Below, piece after piece: positions 1-12,405 of a stretch of 64,000 nucleotides of DNA. Made by a program: the position numbers and the translations under genes. The notes under the pieces are model-generated. The model was not told the DNA's origin. It did no database searches and saw nothing but the letters and a program-made list of their open reading frames with translations. The stretch's first letter is position 1, and each line of letters begins with the position of its first letter. Source of the DNA: Buxus sempervirens (Eukaryota > Streptophyta > Magnoliopsida > Buxales > Buxaceae); NCBI GenBank assembly GCA_947561395.2, contig OX387183.1, positions 59,937,915 through 60,001,914 on the forward strand, given 5' to 3'.

Positions 1-19
1 TCCATTTTTTGGCTTTCTA

Positions 20-2548
20 ATGGCCCTTTATTTTGGTTCTAATTCCTCCGTTTGCGTTATCGCGTCTTGTTTTTTGGTCTTGTACTTGATTTTGGTTCAA
101 TCGCATTTAGCTTCGTCAGCTCTACTATTGGGTCTAAGGCACCACCATGAGAACCACAAGAGAAGACCAAATCTTCAAGCCAATCAAAGCACCTGTAATC
201 TGTTCTTCGGGAGCTGGGTTCGTGATGATACTTACCCCATGTACCAGTCTTCGGACTGTCCGATCATCGACCCGCAATTCAACTGCCAAATGTACGGTCG
301 ACCGGATACTGATTACCTGAAATACAGGTGGAAACCTACCGATTGCGAGCTCCCCAGGTACTTACCTTCCCACTTTCTCCTCAGGTAGTCTGCAATTGCT
401 CATGGCGTTCTTAGTCTTACATATGCATATCTCTACATGTTTAGGTTCGATGGCCTTGAGTTTCTGTCGAAGATGAGAGGGAAATCCGTAATGTTTGTCG
501 GCGACTCGCTCGGCCGGAATCAATGGGAATCTCTGGTCTGTATGATTTATGCGGCGGTGCCACGTTCGCAGACTCAAATGGTCAGGGGAGAACCTGCCTC
601 CACGTTCAAGTTCTTGGTGAGTTGGTACAGATCGTCAAAGAAATATTTTTAAATGGTTGTTGTTATTCCAAGTGGCATTGTCGCTATCTGATAAATTTGG
701 GATAATCTCATTCTGGGTTTCGTTTGAATCCGGTTGTCAAAGGAAATTAAATTTTCATTGGGCGATCAAATTAAACCCAAACAGGTTTTAACTGGCACCA
801 ACCGGTCAATTGTAGGATTTCGGTGTATCTGTGTCGTTCTACAGAGCTACGTATCTGGTGGACATCGACGTGATGCAAGGAAAGCGAATTCTACGGTTGG
901 AAGACATTTCCGGCAACGGAAACGCGTGGCGGGGTGTGGACGTGTTGTCGTTTAATACCGGACACTGGTGGACACACACAGGAAGGCTTCAAGGGTACGT
1001 TTGTTTGGCTGGTTTTTCACCAAATTAAGTGGGAAATGTAGATTTATCTACTTACTGTGATGTAACTTGTAGGTGGGATTACATGGAATCAGGTGGATCG
1101 TTTTATCAGGACATGGATCGTTTGGTTGCATTAGAGAAAGGGATGAGAACCTGGGCTAGATGGGTTGACTCAAACATTGACAGCACCAGAACTAGAGTTT
1201 TTTTCCAGGCCGTCTCTCCTTCTCACTACAAGTAATCTCTCTCTCTCTCTCTCTCTCTCTGCCACACACACAAAAATTAGTGAAGGAGTTGCAACTTGCT
1301 GCAAGCTCTTTAGTGCCCCACCGGCTAGATTCATTGCGTAATGCAATGATAACAGACATGAATGACTCAGAATCTACAGAGAACAAAGTAGGTTTCTAAT
1401 AATCTTTTTCTTTTATATTATTTACAGAAAAATTGGAAAGTAGAAAGCCGATAATGTCTGTTCGAAACTTTACTTGCACGTATATTGCATTCCTGCACCA
1501 TAAAGATTTACTTTCAGTTCAGGGATAGGGTTGAATCTTGAAGGAAACATGACTTTTAATCGGTACATTTCTTGCGTCACGAGTTTCCTCTGTTGGCACT
1601 TTCGTGGTTAAATAAAACCTTGCATTTCTTCCATTCTTTCACCTGCTCTAGATTATAAATCGCACAACCCTTGAGAATTTATTCTTTAAGAACAGATGCT
1701 TCGGCGTTGATCATACTCTGAACCACCAGCTACCCATTAACAATAACGATTTACCCAAACACGTCATATAATCATACGATATTCAGATGCACCGTCACCA
1801 GAAAAGCAAAGACCGATGCACTTGGACCATGGAACAGCTCATCGGCATACACTGGGACTTCGTTGTGACGTCACTGTCAGTCACTAAAGTCATTCAATAA
1901 TTGGCAAGAGGCGTGAGCTTTTGATCTGCTTCGCACTTGTCACCATTTTTTCTCAAAACCCTCTTGCCTTTCTTTACTTTTAGCTGTGCCCCTTCTGATT
2001 TACAAGCTTCTTACAGAGGTTAGAGAGAACATTTTGTCAAACTTGTTTCTATAGAAAAAATATGGGTTCAACCCAACAGTGTCAGATGTCGGTGACGACT
2101 GATAACATGTGAATCACCTAATAGGACAAAGCTCTTGATGGGGGCGGAGATCAGGAAATCAGAGACACATATTACGGTTTCGATCTTCTGATTTTGAAGT
2201 GTTTGATTTGTGTGTTGTGGCAGTCCGAGCGAGTGGAATGCTGCACCGACCGTATCAAAGAACTGTTATGGCGAAACCGCGCCTCTGAGCGGTGCAATCT
2301 ACCCGGGGGCCTACCCAAATCAAATGAACGTGGTTGAGGCAGTGATTAGAGATATGGAGAAGCCTGTGTATCTGCTCGACATCACGACCCTGTCGGAGCT
2401 CAGGAAAGACGGCCACCCTTCCGTCTACAGTGGCGATCTGAGTCCTGAACAGAAAGCAGACCCTGCCAGCTCCGACTGTAGCCATTGGTGCCTTCCTGGT
2501 CTGCCTGATACTTGGAACCAATTGTTCTACACCGCATTATTCTCTTAG
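20..2548 (+). CDS. PMR5/TBL-like polysaccharide O-acetyltransferase (5 exons)
   Basis: Exons 20-357, 445-616, 816-994, 1073-1231 and 2224-2548 have GT-AG borders and sum to 1173 nt, giving 390 residues. Residues 11-26 form a hydrophobic signal or anchor segment. Next come the Cys-rich PMR5 N-terminal domain (CNLFFGSW, then GRPDTDY) and the PC-esterase domain with the GDS motif at residues 132-134 ([14 protein letters not shown]) and the DxxH motif at D367/H370 ([12 protein letters not shown]). Both catalytic motifs are intact. The family consists of Golgi or secretory enzymes that acetylate wall polysaccharides. The sequence looks nearest the PMR5 clade, which is linked to pectin and mildew response. 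That placement is by eye and the substrate is inferred. The frame stays open upstream to the window edge, so the true start could lie further left. Intron 4 (992 bp) begins with a CT microsatellite. Confidence 0.9.
1236..1260. repeat. (CT)n microsatellite in TBL intron 4
   Basis: About 25 nt of uninterrupted CT start four bases after the intron 4 donor of the first TBL gene. The run lies right beside the 5' splice site, in the transcribed strand as a pyrimidine tract. Confidence 0.95.
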
Positions 2549-3574
2549 TTAATCATATTTTTTTCGTCTTAATTAGAAGGTAGAACCAGTAATTTTCTCT
2601 CACAAATCACAATACGGAAGAGTGCGCATTGCACCCGCCTTCTCGCTGTCTGTAATCTAAGTTTACATATTGCTTGCAATTCATTGAGAGAATTAAGTCT
2701 CTCTCTGTCTTTCTGTCTCCATTGATCACTCCAATAACCCCATATAGCAAATAGAGGACAAGGATGAGAAGACAGTTTGTACTGACATTCTTGAATTTCA
2801 TCATCATCATGCTGCCTGTTTATTCTGCAGCAAGACAATTCAACAATGAAGCGGGGACCCAAACCAGTAGTATTACTTTGTGGTCTGTCTTTTGGGTATT
2901 TAAAACCTCTCACAACTGCATGAATGTGCCTTGTTAGTTTTGATTGTCAATTATACTGAAGAGAAGGTTTTGGCAAGGGTAGATCCCCACCATAATGTGA
3001 CACACTTTCTCAAATTTTCAATCTGGCTATGTTTGGAGCTTGGATTTTCAGAGGTAAAATGAAAATTTTAAGGAAAGTACTTTATTTTATTTCACAACAA
3101 TTAAAGATAGGAATTGAGAGAGAACCCTCGATATATATTGAAGCTTTTTTCTTCTAATGGAGATTTTGAAAGAATTATAATTTATATTTTAATTTAAGTT
3201 GCTACTTGTCAAGGATCCTATTTTTATTGACTAATCTTGTTCTAAGGTTCTAAACATAGCCAAAAGCAAACCGAGCAATGTTTGCCCGGCTTCTACTACT
3301 ACTAGCCTAATTTGACTCCCAAAATAATCTCAAAATTGGTTTGTCTTGAAGCATCGTCCTAGCAAGAACAAAATTTCATTAAGAACAGGATACTCCTAAA
3401 ACTGCCTTATGCAGGCACACTGTATCTGTTGCAGAAACGACACACGGACTTCAAATCGTCCCATGGCTGAAAACTCTGGACAAAATAGGAGCATTTGGAC
3501 CCTCACGGTCACAGCCCGTGTCTTACTGAAATCAAGTTATTGATGGATCCGAGTACGGTTTTAGTGGCTGGAAA

Positions 3575-3755
3575 GCGCTGGGTCTGCTGGACCCCGAATG
3601 GCATTGTTAACAATGGCCATCGTCTACAGCGCACGCTGTAGATAGCCCCTCACATGAATGGGGTGAGGCCACCCAAATGAATGGTGGGGCCCTTAAATGT
3701 ATGGTGGGCCCCCTCACTCAATGTAAGGGGGTGTATGCAGCGCTGCAGAGAGGAT
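3575..3755. repeat. Cluster of short palindromes, MITE-like
   Basis: Several near-perfect palindromes follow one another: one centred on gttaac (3601-3621), one built on ctacagcg (about 3623-3640), one formed by cctcac and gtgagg around a short loop (3648-3666), and tgcagcgctgca (about 3737-3748). A further palindrome with gtgtatacac sits near 3935-3955. The stretch is richer in GC than its surroundings. It may be a non-autonomous element, but I could not define its ends. Confidence 0.45.
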
Positions 3756-5367
3756 AGCAGTCACCTTAAAAGATGTTTTTCCAAACTGAACCGAACCGAA
3801 CATGTATATACGAAAATGTTCGATTCGGATTAATCAATTCTCAATTCTATTCGTTAATTTATTCTGGATTAACAGTCACAAACCTTAATATGTGACCATT
3901 CATTTTTTGGGAGCATGAATGTGTGGGGTGTATACACCTCACGTTGTAAACAATTTCCATTGCTAGTGTTGGCACGATTATTGCCACCACCTAGGGTAGA
4001 GTAATCATCTCTCACAAAGGGACTACCGTTTACATCACTGCTATACCGTCATTGTCATGGTACAAAACGTGTATTGAACCTGTCCAAGTCATGGTTTTTT
4101 GTATTTAATCTTCTTCGATTGTCTTGATACTTAGACAATCGGAGGCTTGAATGGACATAAAGAGCAAAGCTCAAACATCTGATTTATTGGAATTAGTCTT
4201 TCATGGTCCACTTATGGCGCTTGCTTCATGATTTATGAAACCAACTGATAAGCAGGATAGCAACACAGCACCACACCAAAAAGCACTAGTACGTCTTACC
4301 TAGAAGAAGTCTGCATCTATACCAATTTGGCAAATGTCCCATGCTGCGCTCAAAGCCTTGGCATAGGCCCTTCAATCTATTGACTTTTGGCCATCACTAT
4401 TGTTTCAAGGACTATACAAGGGTTTTGACAAAATTTGTTTAACTTTTACTAATTAAACAGCTTTTCCTCTATCAAATCAATTGTTTAAATAAATTCATAA
4501 TTTATCTTGAAAAAATATTTTTCAATATCCAATTATAAGAAGGAAACATGTACTAAAAAAAGGGTAATTCAACTTATATAAGGGTAAGCTAAGAAACTTT
4601 AAAATGTTTTTAATAAGGGACAAAGTATCAATAAGGGGTTAAGTATCATTTAAGTACTGTTACTTTACAAGGGTAACATGATTCAGAATTAATGAAATTC
4701 AGTATATTCACTTGGCATCCCTAATTGTCATTTTTTAAATTTCGATCAATATGTTACAACCAACATTCTGTTCCTTAGTGTCTATTTGATTGGTTTATAA
4801 AGTAGGTTGCCATTTTAACTACTTACCTTGTTTTGACTCATCTCTTATGGGTTGGAACTTGTAATGCCTCTTTTGACATCTAATCAGTTCCATTAATTAC
4901 CAAAATAAAAATAAAAAGAGGATAATCTAAAGCCAATTTCATTGGTCTAGATCCAACGAGCATGAAAACAAGGTGGATCTACATTGATAATAACTTTTTA
5001 TGGTACCCTTCGACGCTGCCCAAGTGTCCCATCATTTCAAAGACAAGGGGAAGAAACCTATGATTAGACAATGTAATTAGCAATGATTTCTAAGAGAGGG
5101 CTTGATGTGTTAAATTTGGAAAACAATGCAACAAACTAACGCATGCACATACTCAATAGATGAGCTTCCTAAATAAATGAAGCTCTGTTTTTAAAAGCTA
5201 GATTCATGATGCCAATTTTGTTCTGTAATTATGTTAAACATGTTCACATAGTCCATATATAAAATCTACCGAGTAATAGGTGATATTGAAGCAGTTATAG
5301 AAGGAAACATCTTCTACAATGTAAAGGCTCTAAAGAGAGGGAGTTCACAAGGAAAAAGCTCATTCAC

Positions 5368-5370
<3 letters not shown>

Positions 5371-5411
<41 letters not shown>
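5371..5411. repeat. (GA)n microsatellite upstream of second TBL gene
   Basis: An uninterrupted GA run of about 41 nt, roughly 350 bp before the chosen start codon. It may fall in the promoter or 5' leader. GA tracts are common there in plants. Confidence 0.95.
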
Positions 5412-5414
<3 letters not shown>

Positions 5415-5757
5415 AGATCTTTTGATAGATGGCCTTCCCCACCAACACAGTGGTTGGTTCAGTATCGTGTAGCTTTATATCAATGTAAGAGAAATGAAGA
5501 GGCGGAGATGTTGGCCTTCTAACCTCCAACATCCAATACATTAAATTGGGGTAGGGAGAGAAAAAATTTCTTCATACATGGCTTTTACTTCACTCTTACT
5601 CAAAGCTCATAAAATTAATAACCCACACACAAAAGGTCTCCCAGTCCTCATCATTCAGTTGCACCACCACCCCACCTCTTCATTTGCTCTATATCCCTCA
5701 ATTGGCTACTCTTCTCCTTGTAAGCTTTTCGACGCCTTAGCACACTCCTTCGACACC

Positions 5758-7723
5758 ATGAAACCTTCACGAGGAAGGCTGCCCATTTCTGTCGTTGCTA
5801 TCGTGATATGCGCGTTTGCTTTCGTCTGTGTCCTGTACACTGAAGATATAGTCGGTTCCCTCTCCTCCACCTCTTTTTTCAAGCTTAAACCCTGTTCTAA
5901 ACGAGACCCAGGTACCAAATCTAATGTTTCTTTCGAAGGTTAAGTCATAGCATCTTTCTTTCTTGCTCTATTAATTCTAAAACTCAACTATCCATATGAC
6001 TAGTGATATTGATATTGATTGCAATCTTTGTAATTCTCTTGTTCTGCAGAGTTGAAAACGATCTCACCAGCACACAATGATCTAAACAATGTCGAATCAG
6101 ATGTAAAGCTCGAGTTTGATCCCAACAAGTGCAGTGTTTTTAAAGGGAAGTGGGTATTCAACAGTTCAGCTAAGCCTTTGTACTCAGACCGAACTTGTCC
6201 ATATATAGATAAGCAAGTGTCTTGTGTAAAGAATGGAAGGCCTGATTCAGATTACCGTCACTGGGAATGGCAACCGGACGACTGCACTTTGCATAGGTTG
6301 ACAACATGACTTGTTTGAATTACATCAATGTATATAGAAACATGGATCCATGGAGATGTATGTATAGTTGACTGTTTATGTGTAATGACTTCACCTTCAG
6401 GTTTGATCCAGCAATGGCACTTGCGAAACTTCGGGGGAAGAGGCTATTGTTTGTAGGGGACTCGCTGCAAAGAGGTCAATGGGAATCCTTTGTCTGTCTG
6501 GTTGAACATCTCATACCTCCAGAGCAGAAGTCCATGCGAAAAGGCCGCTCTCACTCAGTCTTCCAAGCTAAGGTACTTTCAGCTGTAGTTAATTATGATT
6601 ACAGATTGATAAAATGAGGAAATTAACCTATTAGGACTTTACCATGCTTCCGAATTAAGCTAATGGAGGTCTCTCTGTAAATCATTAGGAGTACAATGCT
6701 TCGATTGAGTTCTACTGGGCGCCTTTCCTGGTTGAGTCAAATTCAGATCTCCATATCATTGGAGATCCAAAGAAGAGGATACTCAGAGTTGACTCAGTTG
6801 CCAAGCATGCCAAGTACTGGACAGGCGTGGATATACTTGTGTTCAACACATATGTTTGGTGGATGAGTGGCCTGAAGATCAAATCACTGTAAGTTCTCTT
6901 TGAACATAATTCAAGTAGATATTGGTAGCATAGAAAAGTATGATAATTGTAACCGATGTACAATAAATATCATTGAGCACAGATGGGGTTCATTTGCAAA
7001 TGGAGAAGAAGGTTTTGAAGAGTTGGATGCACCAGTTGCTTATAGAATTGGTTTGAAAACATGGGCCAACTGGGTCGACTCTACAATCAATCCTAACAAG
7101 ACTCGGGTCTTCTTCACCACCATGTCCCCTACACATATGAGGTAACTATTTCTTAATTTCTCATCAAATGAATCAGTTAAGTGTGTAAACCATTTGGTAG
7201 GAATCAAACCTTTCAACCAGAACACGTTTTGTTTGTTCTGGCATCAAATTGGTAAGGACTTGACTAATTAAAGGTTATCGAATGACCCACTTCTCGGGTT
7301 GTAATTGAATTTTACAGACTAGATTACAGGTACTTGACTGTAATGTTCATCACATTTTTGTGTCTGGGGTTATGAATCTCTCACTGCAGAAACGCAGATT
7401 GGCACCATAAGGGAGGAATTAGATGCTACAATGAAACCAGGCCTGTGATGGAGAAGAATTATTGGGGTAGTGGTTCAGATAGAAGGATGATGAAAGTGGT
7501 GGCTAGTATAGTTGAGAGAATGAAGGTCCCTGTGTCCTTCATCAACATCACACAAATCACAGAGTACCGAATCGATGGCCATGTATCAGTTTATACTGAG
7601 TCCCACGGCAAAATATTAACTGATGAGCAAAAAGCAGACCCACAACACTATGCAGACTGCATACATTATTGCTTGCCTGGAGTGCCTGATACATGGAATC
7701 AGTTGTTCTACGCATACTTGTAA
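5758..7723 (+). CDS. TBL xylan O-acetyltransferase-like protein (6 exons)
   Basis: Exons 5758-5938, 6050-6296, 6401-6572, 6689-6888, 6983-7141 and 7390-7723 sum to 1293 nt, giving 430 residues. Residues 10-27 form a single transmembrane anchor, as expected for a Golgi type II protein. After a short stem come the PMR5 N-domain (CSVFKGKWVF, GRPDSDY) and the PC-esterase domain with GDS at 162-164 (FVGDSLQRGQWES) and DxxH at D409/H412 (DCIHYCLPGVPD). The sequence looks closest to the xylan-acetylating TBL3/28-35 group, but I cannot pick the member. A second in-phase donor at 5911/5912 would shorten exon 1 by nine codons, so exon 1 may have two splice forms. An in-frame ATG upstream at 5578 would add 60 residues before the anchor. 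I chose 5758 because the basic MKPSRGR lead directly precedes the anchor. Confidence 0.92.
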
Positions 7724-8722
7724 CAAGAAAAGAAAATTTTTGTATTTCAAACAATATAAAGTATAAGAAGAATTTTCGGTTAACAGGGAGATTTCTATTG
7801 TTTGATTAATTTATGCAGAAAAACAGCAAAATGTCTCATACACTTCAGCTTAAAGTGATACTGATAACCTCCAAGATAAGACCATAGCTTTGGATCAAAA
7901 GGCCTGGTGGATCTACTTCTACCATCCTTGGCATATTTTTAGTTATATTGGAAGGGTTTTTCTGGAAGCAAGATCTGCAGATAATAAAACAGATCCAAGA
8001 TGGCCGCAAAACTTAGGGAGATAAGGATGTTCTCCATCATCAAAACCCTCTAATAATGGGATCAGAGCTTTGAAATCCCTTGCTGAAAGCAATCAAACTG
8101 GTGAAGGGCCTTAATCTACTCATTAAAAATCCGTTACCTTATGACATGACTCACGAAGAAGGAACTCTTCTGTGTTGGGTGCCTTGTGGAAGGAAGCACA
8201 AGTATCTGATTTAAACAAAATGATTTTCTAGTCTATTAACAGTTAACCCCATTGGTTTACGGACACCCGAGACCATCACGTCCGAATATGCTCCTAGCTC
8301 AGGGACTGTTCCTTCCTCTGTATTTCCAAATGGAAATTTTGGACTATACCTTGAAGACAATGGCTGCGGTTGGATGCTGAGAAACTTAAAAAAAACCTAC
8401 CAATCTCTCGTTATCCAAACGAGGCCTGGGGTCTCCGTTTTTCCCTTTTTCTTTTTCTTTTTTTCTTTCCTCTTGCATTTCATGGCATCGCCCGTCTCTA
8501 TCACCGAACGCGAATAGAGCGCACGGCAACAAACAGTAACACTGTTGAAACGCTGCGGCATCGTCATCACTGTGGTGACATTGCGGTAGCGGCCAAACTA
8601 TGGCGACATTGCGGCAGCTGCAAAGCTATAGCGACCGATTAACGACGCTGCTGGAACGGTGCGGTAATTAACGGCTATGGCAAACACTGCATCCTCTTTT
8701 ATGGCTTCATCTTTGACAATCC
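7724..8722. other. Gene-free spacer between TBL gene and LINE
   Basis: This stretch holds the 3' end of the second TBL gene and ordinary AT-rich DNA. From about 8520 to 8690 it is GC-richer, with repeated gcgaca/gcggca-like words, but no believable coding region. No element ends were recognised. Confidence 0.5.
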
Positions 8723-8765
8723 TTTTTTTTTTTTTTTTTTTGATACGAAACATCAAGTATGTCAT

Positions 8766-10283
8766 TTATTCATCTTCAACAGTAATGATTCTAGAGAAAG
8801 AACGGCCATAAAAGTCATCCGAAATTGCCCCGGCAACAGGCTGGGGTGGGTTTTTGAACCAAAAACAAGAGAAAGAATTGAGTGCATGGTTTGCAAGCTT
8901 ATCAGCAGCGTGGTTCGCCTCTCTAAAAATCTTGGAAATCTTCACAGCAAGGAAAAATTGGCACAGGTGGCGGGCTTCCTCCAAGAGGATTTCCAGCCTC
9001 CATGGGACGTCTTTTTGCTTGAGAAAACAGGTAACGATTGACTGGGAGTCGCTCTCGATCAGAAGCCTCTTGCAGTTTAAGGCCAGAGCCAATTTAATTC
9101 CCTCCACCAAGGCCTGTGCTTCAGTATGCACTGCGTTATCAGTACCAATTTTCTGGGCAAGCGCCCCTACAGTGTAACCATCTTCATCACGAATAATAGC
9201 ACCAATTGCAGCATCCCCTGGCGCTCCTCTAGCTGCACCATCGACATTCAGCTTTAACCAATTAACAGGAGGCCTATTCCATCTGATGTTTATCTCTTCT
9301 CTTGATGACACTTTGTCCTTCTTCATCAACGCCATAATCTTCCTTGTATCTTCCTGTAATGCAAAGAAGAGGGAGGAAGTAAGATGAATAGAAGGGGTCT
9401 GTTGTTCGAAGATTACCTTGTTTCTTGTAAGCCAGACCGCCCAGCAGATATTAGCCCATGCAGCACACATCTCCATCCCTCTTTCCCCTTCAGTAACTTC
9501 CTTCATCATCAGCACATCAAAGACCCAGTCACAGCTGGATTGAGCAACTTCTTCCGGGATACGGCCTCCACAGCAGCCAAACCAAATGGCTCGGATAAAA
9601 GGACATTTGAGGAAAAGGTGGTCATTTGATTCTTGAGTTTCCTTGCATAAGACGCACATCTCCATCGGCACTCCAATTCTACTGTGGAGTATATCATTCG
9701 TGGCATTTGCACCTTTCATGCATTTCCATAGGAACATTTTTATTTTGTAGGGGCAGGGGAGCTTCCACAATTTCAGCCACTTCTTATTTTCTGCAATGGG
9801 ATCAACATGGTTAGTGAGCATACGATAAGCAGAGGATACAGTATACTTACCAGCGGAAGTTCCTGCCCAAACCATTTTATCATCTCTTGCAAATTTGCTG
9901 ATTGGGATGGTTTGGATCTGTTCCACAATGGGTTGCGAATAGATGCTTCTGAGTTTATTTAGGTTCCAGCTTCGAGTATCCTGATTGATCAACTCAAAAA
10001 CCATAGTTGCTTGCTGCTGATGTAAGGAGGGCTGTTGTAGGATCTCATCAGCAAGCCCCCAGTTACCATCCGATATCTTGATGGATTGCCCATTTGAGAT
10101 ACTCCACTCACTGCCCAGCTGGATAAACTCTCTATTTTTGCAGATCTGCTTCCATAGCCAGGAGTGGTGGTTTTTGACTTCTGCCTGAAGGAAATTGCCA
10201 GAAGGGAAGTACTTTTGCTTCAAGAGTTTTGTCCACAGCTTAGTATCATTCATGGTGATGGTCCAAGCCACTTTAGAGAACAT
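8766..10283 (-). pseudogene. LINE ORF2 3' part: zf-RVT and RNase H
   Basis: A 505-residue open stretch forms the C-terminal part of ORF2. The zf-RVT region (Cys/His pattern around CVLCKETQESNDHLFLKC) lies near residues 210-240. It is followed by an RVT_3-type RNase H from about 345, with VDGAARGAPG, the TEAQAL acidic motif, IESDSQSIV and the final REANHAADKLANHA. The open stretch begins exactly at the LTR insertion point. Its first codon is the Met that closes the upstream ORF2 part (KASNKAM), so this Met is not a real start codon. Confidence 0.88.
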
Positions 10284-10394
10284 GGTGTAAGCACCTCATT
10301 TTTGCGCTCCCCGAAAAACAAAAATGCAAACCCTGGACAGAAAGTCAAACCCTAAGGGGTGAAAAGTTGACTTTTTTTATCAAATGAAATTGGC

Positions 10395-10860
10395 CACCTT
10401 GCTTTATCCCATTGGATAGAGAATCTCGACACGATTCCAACGCAACTGAGTTTGCAGGAATCGGGGTCCGGATGAAGGTTCTGCGGGCGGTCAAACTTAA
10501 GGAAAAGCCGAGAGTTGACTTTTCCTCGAATTCCGTGCCAAGTACCTTGCTTTATATCATTGGATAGAGAATCTCGACACGAGTCCAACGCAACTGGGTT
10601 TGCAGGAATCGGGGTCCGGATGAAGGTTCTGCGGGCGGTCAAACTTGAGCAGAGCCAAAAGTTGACTTTCTGCTAAAATCCGATCCAGAGGCCTACCCGT
10701 AGGTCATTGGATAGAGAATCTCGACACGGTTCCAACGCAACCGAGTTTGCAGGAATCGGGGTCCGGATGAAGGTTCTGCGGGCGGTCAAACTTGAGCAGA
10801 GCCAAAAGTTGACTTTCTGCTAAAATCCGATCCGGAGGCCTACCCCTAGGTCATGGGATG
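10395..10860. repeat. Tandem repeat block inside first solo LTR
   Basis: Three or four related units of about 125-165 bp each carry a ggatagagaatctcgacac word, an 'aacgcaactgagtttgcagg'-like word and gaaggttctgcgggcggtc. The units start near 10410, 10558, 10706 and, more diverged, 10855. A single diverged unit occurs in the other LTR copy near 22000-22090, so this copy has expanded. Confidence 0.85.
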
Positions 10861-12187
10861 GAGGGCTCCGATACGATTCTAATGAAACTAAGTTTGCCCA
10901 GATCGGAGTCCGGATGAAGAAAATATGAGCTGATGAAATTTCCGAGCAGCAAAACCAGCAATCTGCGCACGTGGCAAAAAGCTGCACACGTGGCGAGTTG
11001 CGCAGGAAAATATCTCGGGGATCAAATCCGTAAATATCCGAACATTCGAAATATCCCAGGGACTAAATCTGTAAAAATCCGAGAATATCGGATTTTACCA
11101 AAAATTGTCAGGGACTAAATCTGAATTTTAAAGATTTTTTCGTCCGGCGAGCGGCGGCATTAAATGATTTTCATCATTTTGCCGCTCGCGCGGACGTGGC
11201 GAGCGGGCTTGCGCCCACCTTGAGCTGGGCGCCAAGGTGGGCGCATACCCTTTTTTGTTGTCTATATAACCCGCGCGACTTTACGCGCAGGGGGTTGGGA
11301 AAATTTTGAAAAAAGACTAAGTGTTCGGAGATTTCTTCTGGATTTTTGAGGGTGCGAAGGGTTTCGGTTGTCCTCTTCTTCCCTCACCCGAAGCTCCCCC
11401 CTCTCTTCATCCCTGCTTGCCCCCCAGAAAACCCCAAGAGGCTCACCCTCCTTTGGTTCTTCTCCATTTCCACCCAAGCAAGTGGGAGCTTGCTACTACT
11501 GGTGCGGTGAAGTGGAGGATCCCGCCGCTGTCCGACTTCGAGGAGGCTCCCCCACTCAGCTCCAGAACTCAAGAACCACCAGGTAAACATCCCTGTTACT
11601 TTGGGTTATACATATATGAGTATGTGATGTTTTTTTTCGTAAGCCGGTCTTATTCGGTGGTATGAGGCCACAGCCATGAAACCATGTTTCTTTTGTTCAC
11701 TTCCATCTGATGAAGACCACCAAGTAAGGAAGAGGAAGAGGCATGTGTTGCTCGCGCCGAAAAGGGAGCATGTTCCCAAGTTCCCTTCATCTGATGTATC
11801 CCTGTAAACCCCCCTCCTCTCTCCCTTCGGATGTTAATGTGCCGGCTCGGAGGCCCAGTCGGGGGAGGAAAGTGCATGTATGTCTGCATGTTGTTTTCTT
11901 GTTGTTTTTATATTGCTATACTTGCTAGCATGCTCCCATCACCCCCCTTTTTTTTTCCAACATGTTAATGCATCTGTATCTGTTTGTTTTTTTATCGGGT
12001 TTGTTTCTGTTCTTTTAAGAGATTTTTATGAAGCATGAATCTTGTTTGGATTAATTTCAATATAAGTTTAAGTATGTTTTGGGGAGTGGCCGAAGCCCTG
12101 GGAGGGCTTACAGAGCCTAAAAATGAGTTACAGAGCTCAAAATTAGCTCAGAAATGGAGTCTGAAAGAAAAAACCCAGAGCATCGGG

Positions 12188-12405
12188 TATCCGTCGAGCT
12201 CGCGCGAAGCTCGCGCGCACCTTCGCGCGAAGGTCGCGCGAGGCTCACGCTCATCTCGCGCTGAGCTCGCGCTCACCTAGCTTGGGTGCGCTCACCTCGC
12301 GCTCACCTTGCGCTCACCTCGTGCTCACCTCGTGCTCACCTCATGCTCACCTAAAATTGGATGCGCTCACCTCGCGCTCACCTCGCGCTCACCTCGTGCT
12401 CACCT
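12188..12405. repeat. Short-period gcgctcacct repeat in solo LTR
   Basis: A GC-rich array of roughly 10-11-bp units (gctcgcgcga words changing to gcgctcacctc words) lies in the middle of the LTR, downstream of the TATA-like site. Confidence 0.8.

Larger units (their letters stand above)
2549..5757. other. Intergenic region between the two TBL genes
   Basis: No gene was found. The stretch is AT-rich apart from a GC-richer palindrome cluster near 3590-3750 and a GA microsatellite at 5371-5411. The last few hundred bases should hold the promoter and 5' leader of the second TBL gene, but I see no clear TATA box. Confidence 0.6.

Noticed and set aside
1192-1386. Minus-strand open frame with Arg/Glu repeats near 1236-1260
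   Set aside because: It is the translation of the CT microsatellite in a TBL intron.
5578-5757. Upstream in-frame ATG at 5578 as start of the second TBL protein
   Set aside because: It would place about 60 extra residues before the membrane anchor, which is unlike the family. The ATG at 5758 gives the usual short basic lead.
8854-9177. Plus-strand open frames across 8854-10355
   Set aside because: They are mirror frames of the minus-strand LINE zf-RVT and RNase H region and show no protein motif of their own.
11262-11928. Several 60-114-codon open frames in the first solo LTR
   Set aside because: They lie in Pro/Ser-rich GC-biased LTR sequence downstream of the TATA-like site, on both strands, without known domains. 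I treat them as chance frames.
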